This document shows positions 57,706 to 64,000 of a stretch of 64,000 bases of DNA, one piece after another (position 1 is the stretch's first letter; each line of letters opens with the position of its first letter). The position numbers and the translations under genes are program-made. The DNA is taken from the NCBI GenBank assembly GCA_035627955.1, contig DASPKU010000007.1, forward strand, positions 186,001 to 250,000, given 5' to 3'. This DNA comes from Phycisphaerales bacterium. Its GTDB lineage: Bacteria > Planctomycetota > Phycisphaerae > Phycisphaerales > UBA1924. The notes under the pieces were generated by a model. That model had not been told where the DNA came from. It was given only the letters and a program-made list of their open reading frames with translations, and made no database searches.

Positions 57706-59160
57706 TCAGTCGTCGTTCACGCCCCGAGCCGGCTCGATCCGGTGCTCCATGCCCGGCAGCAGCTTGGGCGCGGGCAGCTGCATCGCGCTCACCATCAGGC
57801 GGTGCAGGTCGGTGTTGTCGAGCGCGGGCGTGAGCAGCTCGCTGCCGGGGCCCATCGCGGTCACCTCGACCATGTCGGAGGTGTGGTTGGGGCCGGTGAA
57901 GGCAACGCCCAGGTGGTCGGCGAGCAGGCCGCCGAGCACACTGGTCCACACGCTGGCCTGGCTGAACGCGGCCGTGCGGCGCTTGCTCACCGCCATGGCC
58001 AGCAGCGTGCGCTCGTCCTGGTCGAGCCCGATGCCGGTTGCTGCCTCCACGATCTCAGCGACCGCGGCGGGCTGGGCCTCCGCGGGCCGCTTGGCCAGCT
58101 CCTCCCAGATCCAGTCGAACGAGTGCTTGACGTTGTTGATGCGCTGGAAGGCCTCGCGCCCGGGCTTGCCGTAGAGGGTGAGGCCGGGGTTGGCGTTGGC
58201 GTGGTCGGTGGTGACGATCAGCAGCGTGTCGTCGCGGCCCTCCATCCAGTGCAGCACTACCTGAAGCGCGAAGTCGAAGTCGATCTGCTCCATGATCAGG
58301 GACGCGGCGTCGTTGTTGTGGGCCGCGTGGTCCACACGCCCACCCTCGACCTGCAGCACGAAGCCGGCGGGATTCTCCAATCTCTTGAGCGCTACGCCTG
58401 TCATTGTGGAAAGTGCGGGAACCTCCGGCGTCCGTTCGAACACCATGGGCACATGGTCCTGTGCGAAAAATCCCAGCAGTCGTCCCTGGCCGGCGGTCAG
58501 CAGCTCGGCCTTGTTCCGCGCTACCAGCAAGCCGGGATGCTGCTTGAGCAGCTGGTCCGGGAAGTGCTTCCCACCCCCGCCGAGCATCACGTCGACGCCA
58601 CGCTCCAGCATCTGCTGCGCGATGGGCTGCCACAGGTCGCGCTTGGGCACGTTGGCGACGAAGCTCGCCGGAGTTGCGTGCGTGACACGGGTGGTGGTCA
58701 CCACACCCGTCCGTTTGCCGCTCTGGCGGGCGTGCACGAGGATGGGCACCAGCTGCTCACCCTCGTTCGAGATGTTGATCACGCCGTTGTTGACGTGGAC
58801 CCCGCAGCCCCACGCCGACCCGCCCGCGGCCGAGTCCGTCACCCAGGCGTCAGCCGAGTAGGTGGTGGCGGTGCCCCGCCGGACCCCCTCGCGCGACCAC
58901 AGGGAGACCCAGTGCGACGGCCGCCCCTCACGCTGGCGGTAAGCCAGATCGGCCAGGGTCAGTGTCCCCGTGCTCATGCCGTCGGAGACCATAAAGATGA
59001 TGTTCTTCGCCACCCGCGCTGTGGGAGGCGTCGCGGGCGGCCCCTGCTCCCGCGCCTGGGTGGCTCGGGTGGGGCCGGCGCCCAGAGCGGCGCCTCCCAC
59101 GCCGAGGGCGGCCAGGGTGGAGGAGGTCCGCAGGAAGGAGCGGCGGTTGATCGGGGGCAT
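57706..59160 (-). CDS. alkaline phosphatase (PhoA superfamily), Tat-exported
   Basis: 484 residues. Tat signal NRRSFLRTSSTLAALGVGG. Catalytic features: metal Asp in IIFMVSDGMSTGT, the nucleophile Ser in WVTDSAAGGSAWG, EGGRVDHAAHNND (metal Glu/Asp/His), TTDHAN and GPNHTSDMVEV. It hydrolyses phosphate monoesters with two Zn and one Mg in the periplasm. Zinc demand fits the nearby His-rich gene, although no shared operator is seen. TACGCT (59174-59169, minus strand) lies 8 nt before the ATG, with no Shine-Dalgarno, so it would be one of the few exported proteins with a leaderless-type start. Confidence 0.92.
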   Translation of the reverse strand: MPPINRRSFLRTSSTLAALGVGGAALGAGPTRATQAREQGPPATPPTARVAKNIIFMVSDGMSTGTLTLADLAYRQREGRPSHWVSLWSREGVRRGTATTYSADAWVTDSAAGGSAWGCGVHVNNGVINISNEGEQLVPILVHARQSGKRTGVVTTTRVTHATPASFVANVPKRDLWQPIAQQMLERGVDVMLGGGGKHFPDQLLKQHPGLLVARNKAELLTAGQGRLLGFFAQDHVPMVFERTPEVPALSTMTGVALKRLENPAGFVLQVEGGRVDHAAHNNDAASLIMEQIDFDFALQVVLHWMEGRDDTLLIVTTDHANANPGLTLYGKPGREAFQRINNVKHSFDWIWEELAKRPAEAQPAAVAEIVEAATGIGLDQDERTLLAMAVSKRRTAAFSQASVWTSVLGGLLADHLGVAFTGPNHTSDMVEVTAMGPGSELLTPALDNTDLHRLMVSAMQLPAPKLLPGMEHRIEPARGVNDD

Positions 59161-59352
59161 GGGTGGAGAGCGTACCGGGGTTGGGGAGGCCGCAAGGTCG
59201 GCTTGGCAGAACCTTTACAGATGCCGCCCGCCCGTTCCCCGTCCGCGGAACCGCGCGTGGCCCGTGCGGGGGAGGCGAAGCCGCGACTCCACCGCTGCCG
59301 CACAGTGCTTTGGAACCCGGCCCCTCCGGAATCCGTACCGCTGCCTGGGTCC

Positions 59353-59381
59353 TTGAGGAATCCGGCGGGTTCGGGTAGCCT
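59353..59381 (+). promoter_or_regulatory. putative promoter of the HTH membrane protein gene
   Basis: TTGAGG (59353-59358), 17 bp, TAGCCT (59376-59381), 85 nt before the ATG at 59466. The rest of the 59161-59465 interval shows nothing I can name. Confidence 0.45.
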
Positions 59382-59465
59382 CATCCCCCCGGTCCACAGG
59401 CAAGTGCCACTGGCGGCTTGCCCGCCGGACCGACAACGATCTCGCAGTCACCGGAGCGTCGCCCC

Positions 59466-60266
59466 ATGGACAAGATGTTCTATTCGATCGAAGAGGCCGC
59501 CCAGAAGCTCGGCAAGACGACGGACCAGGTCCGCGACATGGCCGCGCGGGGGCAGCTCCAGGAGTTCCGCGACCGCGACGCCCTGGTGTTCAAGCGTGAG
59601 CAGGTCGACCTGCTTGCCGGCGACGACGTGATCCCGCTGGCCGACAGCGGCGAGCTTGAGCCCCTCACCCTTGCCAGCAGCGGCAGCGCCCCCGGCCTCG
59701 TTGAGGCCAAGGAGTCGACGGGCATCAACATCTTCGAGGCCGAGGGCACCGACGAGGCCGACCCGTCGGCCGTGACGCGCGTCACCACCTCGCCCGGCTC
59801 GCTGGTTGACCCCGGCGACAAGAGCGCCAGCGGCAGCGGCGGCCTGCTCGACATGACCCGCGAGCCCGACGACACCTCGCTCGGCGCCGACCTGCTGGGC
59901 GATGTCTACGGCAGCGAGACGATGGCGGCGCAGACGGCCGCGGAGCCGGCGATCACCGACGGGGGCGGCGCCCTCTTCGAGACGCCCGGCGCGGTCATGG
60001 AGACTACCGAGACCACCACCGCGATCGCGATGATCCCCGCCGAGCCCTACGACGGCGCGGCCAGCGGCTGGATGGGCGGCCTGGCCCTGGGCGCGATCGT
60101 CGCGATCGGCCTCGCGGCGTTCACGCTCATCATCGGCCTCACCAGCACCGCCGGCGGCGGCATGCTGAAAATGATCGGCGACCAGTACATGATCTTCGTG
60201 GGCGCGGCCGCGGCGTGCCTGGTGCTCTTCGCGGGCATCGGGTTCGTGCTGGGGAAGAAGAGCTGA
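59466..60266 (+). CDS. membrane-anchored helix-turn-helix protein
   Basis: 266 residues from ATG 59466 (GGAG 9 nt before). Residues 1-50 are an excisionase/MerR-type winged helix (MFYSIEEAAQKLGKTTDQVR, LQEFRDRDALVFKREQVDLL). A long acidic, low-complexity linker (about 50-195; Asp/Glu/Ser/Thr/Gly) follows. Two membrane helices end the protein (LGAIVAIGLAAFTLIIGLTS, MIFVGAAAACLVLFAGIGFV). The architecture tethers a DNA- or protein-binding domain to the inner membrane. I know similar proteins only from Planctomycetota, without a function. A terminator follows. Confidence 0.78.
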   Translation: MDKMFYSIEEAAQKLGKTTDQVRDMAARGQLQEFRDRDALVFKREQVDLLAGDDVIPLADSGELEPLTLASSGSAPGLVEAKESTGINIFEAEGTDEADPSAVTRVTTSPGSLVDPGDKSASGSGGLLDMTREPDDTSLGADLLGDVYGSETMAAQTAAEPAITDGGGALFETPGAVMETTETTTAIAMIPAEPYDGAASGWMGGLALGAIVAIGLAAFTLIIGLTSTAGGGMLKMIGDQYMIFVGAAAACLVLFAGIGFVLGKKS

Positions 60267-60293
60267 ACGCGATCCACAACTGAGTGAAATGAG

Positions 60294-60321
60294 AAACGGC
60301 CGCTCGTGCGGCCGTTTTCTT
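60294..60321. terminator. bidirectional-looking intrinsic terminator
   Basis: AAACGGCCGC, loop TCGT, GCGGCCGTTT followed by TCTTTT. It sits between the convergent genes ending at 60266 and 60343. Confidence 0.9.
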
Positions 60322-60342
60322 TTGTTCGGATCGTAGAGCGAA

Positions 60343-61704
60343 TCACTTCGAGCGCTCGAGCATCCACGCCTTCACCGCGTCGAGCACTTCGGGATCGATG
60401 GTCGTGGCGATGGTGCCGTACTCCTCGAGGCCGCCTGTGGTGGCGGGCTGGAAGAGGTGGTTGCACTTGGGGAACACGCGCACGGTCGCGTCCTTCATCG
60501 GCTTGAACGCGGCATCCAGCGCGGGCCGGTTGTAGGACGCGGGCACCTGCACGTCCTTGCCGCCCAGCAGCGCGAGCACGGGAACGCGGACCTTCTTGAG
60601 GTCGTTGCGGATGTCGTTGGCGAGCAAGTCGCGCATGCCGGGCGAGCGGAGCTGCTTGAGGGCCTCATCGACCTCGGCCTCGGGGATGTCCTGCACGCTG
60701 GTCTGCGCGAGCATCAGGGCGCGGGCGAGCTCGCGCAGCTTGCTCTCGGGGGCGTTGGCCAGCACGCCGTCGAAGAGCGCCTTCGCCGCCTTGCACACCT
60801 TGTCAGCGCCCTCGTCGCTCATGCCTGCGGCCTTGAAGATCGCGCGGTTCTGCTCGGCGAGGTTGCTGGCCCCGTCGGTGCCGATGCCAGCGAGCAGCAC
60901 GACCCACGCGACCTTGGGGTCGTTCGCCGCGACGCGGGCCGCGACCTCGGCCCCCTGGCTGTGGCCCAGCAGGCCGACGGAGCCAATGTCCTTGCGGGTG
61001 CGGAGGTGGCGGACGCACGCTGCGGCGTCGGCGACGAGGTCGGTGAAGCGGCTGGCCACGCCGGTGGACTGGCCGACGCCGCGGTCATCGACGCGGAGCA
61101 CGGCGAACCCGGCGCGGGTGAGGTGGTCGGCCCACACCAGGAACGGGCGGTGGTCAAAGAGTTCGCTGTCGCGATTCTGGGGGCCGCTGCCGGTGATGAG
61201 CAGTACGGCCGGGAACGGGCCCTCACCCTGCGGCAGCGTGAGCGTGCCCGCGAGCTTGGCGCCGGCGGACTGCACCGTCACCTCCTCGCTGCGGTATGGG
61301 AACGGCGGCTTGGGGTCCTGCGGGCGACGCACGGCCTCCGCGGTGGTGCGCTTGAGGGTGAACGGGAACGAGCCGCCGCTCTGGGTGAACTGGCCGGTCA
61401 TCTCGTCGCCCTTCACCGTGCCCTTGAACGACGGCTCGCCGGGGACCTCGGGCATCCGGAACGTGACGGCCGGCGGCGTGTACGTCACATCGCTGAGCTT
61501 CATTGCGGTGACGCCCTGGTCGGGGATGTCGATTGTCGCGGCGGTGTCGGTCGTGAACTTGACGCGGATGCCGAGCTTCTGGCCCATCACGTCGATGTGG
61601 CCGGACCAGAGGCCTTTGACGCCGTCAGCGATGGGGGCAGCAGCGAGGGCGGTGGCGGAGATGACCAGCGCGGCCATGGCCGCGAACACACGGGCGAACT
61701 GCAT
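60343..61704 (-). CDS. exported alpha/beta hydrolase (serine esterase/dienelactone-hydrolase type)
   Basis: 453 residues with a strong AGGAGG before the ATG. Signal peptide MQFARVFAAMAALVISATALAAA. An N-terminal beta domain (about 25-135) precedes the hydrolase fold: GPFPAVLLITGSGPQNRDSE (oxyanion region), AVLRVDDRGVGQST, the nucleophile elbow LLGHSQGAEVAAR, VLALLGGKDVQVPASYN (acid) and FPKCNHLFQPA (His). It is probably a periplasmic esterase of unknown substrate. Divergent from the ArsR-type regulator at 61771, with a shared AT-rich control region. Confidence 0.88.
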   Translation of the reverse strand: MQFARVFAAMAALVISATALAAAPIADGVKGLWSGHIDVMGQKLGIRVKFTTDTAATIDIPDQGVTAMKLSDVTYTPPAVTFRMPEVPGEPSFKGTVKGDEMTGQFTQSGGSFPFTLKRTTAEAVRRPQDPKPPFPYRSEEVTVQSAGAKLAGTLTLPQGEGPFPAVLLITGSGPQNRDSELFDHRPFLVWADHLTRAGFAVLRVDDRGVGQSTGVASRFTDLVADAAACVRHLRTRKDIGSVGLLGHSQGAEVAARVAANDPKVAWVVLLAGIGTDGASNLAEQNRAIFKAAGMSDEGADKVCKAAKALFDGVLANAPESKLRELARALMLAQTSVQDIPEAEVDEALKQLRSPGMRDLLANDIRNDLKKVRVPVLALLGGKDVQVPASYNRPALDAAFKPMKDATVRVFPKCNHLFQPATTGGLEEYGTIATTIDPEVLDAVKAWMLERSK

Positions 61705-61744
61705 CGGGGAACCTCCTGAAGGCCGCGCCCCACCCGGCGCGTGC

Positions 61745-61770
61745 TTTGAGTTTTTGGTATTATTCTCAAT
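61745..61770. promoter_or_regulatory. AT-rich shared control region of the hydrolase/ArsR divergon
   Basis: TTTGAG (61745-61750) and CTCAA (61765-61769) form an imperfect dyad around TTTTTGGTATTATT. TATTAT (61758-61763) would be the -10 of the regulator, 7 nt before its ATG. The dyad could be the regulator's own operator. Confidence 0.55.
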
Positions 61771-62445
61771 ATGCCGCGCCAGTCAATACGCGTCAAGGGG
61801 AAGGGCGTTACACGAACGCCCAAGAATGGCGGTCCCACGGGCACGCAGCTGCCGTCGCGTCGGCCGCTGATGACGCTGACGACCTCGAAGCAGGTGCGGG
61901 CGATCGCCAGCCCCGTGCGGCTAGAGGTCATCAGCTTCCTGGTGTCACTGGGGCCGTGCACGGTGGCGGAACTGGCCGCGGCGATGGACCGGCCCGCCGA
62001 CGGCCTGTACCCGCACCTGAGGGCGCTCGTACATGCGGGCGTTGCGGTCGCGGCGCGGCGCGAGCCGGGCCCGGGCGAAGGGCGTGGCGAGGCGGTGTTC
62101 GATGCCGCGGCCGATCACTTCAGCACCGAATGGGACGAGGAGACTGGTCGTGGCACGGCGGCGTTCATGGAGGTTTCGGATGCGGTGCTGCGGGCAGCGG
62201 GGCTGGGGCTGCGGCGGGCGTTTGAGGCAAGGGCCGTGCGGCTGACGGGGGACAAGCCGAACCTCACGTGCATGCACGAGAGCGGGTGGGTGGACGAGGA
62301 GACGCTGGCGAAGGTGATGGGGCACCTGCGCGAGGCCCGCCGCCTGCTCGTGGAGGGTCGCACGCAGCGACGCGGGCAGCTGGTGCAGATGACAACGGTG
62401 CTGGTACCGACGGTGAGGAAGCGGGGAGCGGCAGAACGAGAATGA
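61771..62445 (+). CDS. ArsR-like winged-helix transcriptional regulator
   Basis: 224 residues. Residues about 33-110 form a winged helix (MTLTTSKQVRAIASPVRLEV, GPCTVAELAAAMDRPADGLY, HLRALVHAGVAVAARR) of the ArsR/HTH_20 type. The C-terminal half is helical, without metal-binding CxxC. The N-terminal 30 residues are basic and poorly folded; a later ATG (61870) would remove them, but the position of TATTAT favours 61771. It probably controls the divergent hydrolase and itself. The ligand is unknown. Confidence 0.82.
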   Translation: MPRQSIRVKGKGVTRTPKNGGPTGTQLPSRRPLMTLTTSKQVRAIASPVRLEVISFLVSLGPCTVAELAAAMDRPADGLYPHLRALVHAGVAVAARREPGPGEGRGEAVFDAAADHFSTEWDEETGRGTAAFMEVSDAVLRAAGLGLRRAFEARAVRLTGDKPNLTCMHESGWVDEETLAKVMGHLREARRLLVEGRTQRRGQLVQMTTVLVPTVRKRGAAERE

Positions 62446-62483
62446 GAGCGCGAACGGCAAAGGCGGGCGCACATCTTGCACGT

Positions 62484-62640
62484 TCGTTACGAGCCCGGAA
62501 CGTAGTGACGGGTTCTCGGGGAGACCTGCGACACCCGGCACGCCGGCACGCCCGTCAACGAGAGCAGCACCGCCCGCTCACTTCGTGGGCGGACGCCGCG
62601 CGAAGACTCGTCGGGGCTCGTTACGAACGTCGTCTGTTTT
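62484..62640. repeat. dispersed inverted repeats (related to 8214-8345)
   Basis: TTACGAGCCCGGAACGTAGT...GACGGG near 62486 and GGCTCGTTACGAACGTCGTC near 62617. They share blocks with the intergenic region at 8214-8345. No gene is visible in 62446-62644. Confidence 0.6.
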
Positions 62641-62644
62641 CGAT

Positions 62645-63679
62645 TCACTCCGGCCACTCGACCTGCATCGGCCGGTTCTCCGCCGCGGCGATGAGGCCAG
62701 CGCGCCACATCCAACGCTTGAGCAGCAGGTGCTGCTGGTACAGCGCATCGCGGAGGGTCGCGCCTGCGGGGCCGTCGAGCAGCGAGGGCGGGAGCTGCGT
62801 GAGGGCACGGAAGGTGGGCAGTGCCCGGGCCGCGCCGGTGCGCTCTCGGCGCACGAACTCGCGCGAGTAACTCAGCTCGGGGGCCTCGTTCACCGCCCGC
62901 CCGAAAGTGGCGCGGGCGAACGCGGGCGAGGTCTGGGCGACGCCGAAGGCCGCGTAGCCGAGAGAGAACTCGCGGGTCAGGTACGCGTCGGGCTCCATGC
63001 GGTGGTCGTGCCACAGGCGGGCATCGGGGCGGTAGAGCACGGGCGCGCTGAAGCGTTCCTTGAGCTTGAAGGCAATCTCGTTGTCCTCGTAGCCGTACCA
63101 GGCGGGGAAGACAGTGAAGTTGCCGACCTCACGCACGGCCTGCGTGGGCATCGACATGTTCAGCCCCCACGCGTGGCGGAAGCCCCAGTCCTTGTCGGGT
63201 TGTGCGAGTGACTCGGGGGTGTCCATGCCGTTGTAGAAGAACACCATCGACGTCTCTCGCACGAGCCGGTCGAAGAGACGGTCGGGCTGGTGCACCACCC
63301 ACGGCGATGCCCCGCTGATGACGACCACGCGCCGTTCCGCCCGGGCCTGCTCGTGGGCCCTCAGGTGCGCCTCGAGGAACCCCGGCTCGGGGAGCACGTC
63401 GTCGTTGGTTGACAGCAGCACCCACCCGCGGACCGTCGCCATGAGGCGGTTGCGCACACCGGTAAGGCCGACGCGGTCGCCTTCGACCAGCCGCACACTG
63501 CCGCGGATCCGCTCGGGGCAGGCGCGACGCGCGGCCTCCGCGCCTTCGGGGTCGTAGCCGTCGAAACCGATGAGCACCTCGAAACGAGATGGGTCGAGCG
63601 TCTGCTCGCCGAACGCGCGGAGGCACGCGTGCAGCTTCTCCGGACGCCTGTAGGTCGGGATGATCACACTTATGTCCAC
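62645..63679 (-). CDS. GT2 family glycosyltransferase
   Basis: 344 residues. Typical GT2 start MDISVIIPTYRRPEKLHACL, then RFEVLIGFDGYDPEGAEAAR, GLTGVRNRLMATVRGWVLLS and TNDDVLPEPGFLEAHL (the DxD-like acidic pair NDD). GLNMSMPTQAVREVGNF and WYGYEDNEIAFKLKE follow, with the catalytic acidic ED. The C-terminal part is helical and family specific. It likely transfers a sugar to a surface glycan or lipid; no neighbouring pathway genes. No Shine-Dalgarno is evident. Confidence 0.87.
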   Translation of the reverse strand: MDISVIIPTYRRPEKLHACLRAFGEQTLDPSRFEVLIGFDGYDPEGAEAARRACPERIRGSVRLVEGDRVGLTGVRNRLMATVRGWVLLSTNDDVLPEPGFLEAHLRAHEQARAERRVVVISGASPWVVHQPDRLFDRLVRETSMVFFYNGMDTPESLAQPDKDWGFRHAWGLNMSMPTQAVREVGNFTVFPAWYGYEDNEIAFKLKERFSAPVLYRPDARLWHDHRMEPDAYLTREFSLGYAAFGVAQTSPAFARATFGRAVNEAPELSYSREFVRRERTGAARALPTFRALTQLPPSLLDGPAGATLRDALYQQHLLLKRWMWRAGLIAAAENRPMQVEWPE

Positions 63680-63864
63680 GTGAATGGGTTATCGGCCGGT
63701 CTCGGCGGGGCGGGTGAACGGAGCAGGCCCTCGCTCGCGCGTCGGGCTCGTTGGACGAAGGCAAGCACCCGAGCGGGTGGATATGCACGTGGTTACCGCG
63801 CGAGAGGCGATCCTGCGAGCCGCTCCCTGACGGTCGCGGTTCTTATCGCACCTACAATCACCCA
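63680..63864. repeat. intergenic region with inverted copy of the 27-bp repeat
   Basis: 63728-63754 (CCCTCGCTCGCGCGTCGGGC, then TCGTTGG) is the reverse complement of the repeat at 15893 and 19703. The rest holds nothing I can support apart from the -10 of the next gene. Confidence 0.75.
63854..63859 (+). promoter_or_regulatory. -10 element of nadA, leaderless type
   Basis: TACAAT ends 5 nt before the ATG at 63865; no Shine-Dalgarno is present. See the finding on leaderless starts for the other cases. Confidence 0.5.
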
Positions 63865-64000
63865 TGCTCTGGCAACCGCCCCTCCCAGAGTCCTACACGA
63901 AGATGACGCCGGAGAACCTCGCGGCCGCGATCTCGACGCGGCGGCGGGAGCTGGGCGACCAGCTGGTCATTCTGGGGCACCACTACCAGACCGACGAGGT
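63865..64000 (+). CDS. nadA: quinolinate synthase, N-terminal part (gene runs off the window)
   Basis: The first 45 codons are present. They read MLWQPPLPESYTKMTPENLA, a helix with RRRELGDQ, then LVILGHHYQTDEV. The motif ILGHHYQxDEV, with two adjacent His that contact the substrate, is characteristic of the N-terminus of NadA, the [4Fe-4S] enzyme that condenses iminoaspartate with dihydroxyacetone phosphate to give quinolinate for NAD synthesis. The cluster cysteines lie beyond the window. TACAAT is 5 nt upstream. Confidence 0.88.

Overview
The window is GC-rich bacterial chromosome and looks like a member of the Planctomycetota, most likely class Phycisphaerae. Five secreted proteins end in a tandem calcium-loop repeat (DFNGDGD.GTDQDIEAFF ... 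LGG..C) of the kind public annotation calls a GC-type dockerin, which I know mainly from Phycisphaerales. Other pointers are three small membrane proteins with the CPSCGY/CPECG zinc ribbon, a prepilin-type protein, a SPINDLY-type glycosyltransferase, a four-helix-bundle (S23) protein and many short palindromic repeats. I see no rRNA, tRNA, CRISPR array, transposase or phage gene.

Region 1 (1-14.3 kb) is dominated by seven tandem genes for secreted modular proteins. They share an N-terminal domain (FTYQGEL...YDLRF...LEVRVR...LTAAP) but carry different, reused C-terminal domains; an eighth copy lies at 41-42 kb on the other strand. Five of the eight have the same promoter layout (TTG-type -35, exactly 16 bp, TA-type -10). 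A small lipoprotein gene stands divergently before the first gene, and a frameshifted copy of it stands before the last, so the pair looks duplicated.

Region 2 (14.3-25.5 kb) holds an orphan nuoF, small proteins of unknown or broad function, zinc-ribbon membrane proteins, two dockerin-tailed exported proteins (one a sugar dehydrogenase) and a SPINDLY-type glycosyltransferase. Region 3 (25.7-30.2 kb) is a signalling cluster: HTH-receiver protein, HDOD-histidine kinase, and receiver-like/GAF protein. Region 4 (30.3-38 kb) has a MacA/MacB-type efflux operon and an overlapping glycan operon (GT4, double GT2, acetyltransferase). Region 5 (38-48.6 kb) has thiolase, cystathionine gamma-synthase/lyase, the eighth modular protein, a repeat-rich dockerin protein, an M42-like peptidase, ArfB, a CPBP protease and a TrpC-like protein that lacks its catalytic lysines. 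Region 6 (48.6-64 kb) has a TlpA-like protein, an MNT/HEPN pair coupled to a glycosyltransferase, TruA, a large dockerin protein, a prepilin-type protein, a His-rich metal-binding protein under a perfect dyad, a Tat-exported alkaline phosphatase, a membrane-anchored HTH protein, a hydrolase/ArsR divergon, a GT2 and the start of nadA.

Two themes cross the window. First, many cytoplasmic genes have a -10 hexamer only 5-8 nt before the start codon and no Shine-Dalgarno sequence, which suggests leaderless mRNAs, while most exported proteins have leaders with a Shine-Dalgarno. Second, families of intergenic palindromic repeats also sit in frame inside conserved genes (nuoF, truA, a glycosyltransferase, signalling genes). 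All calls rest on reading the sequence; no database search was run.
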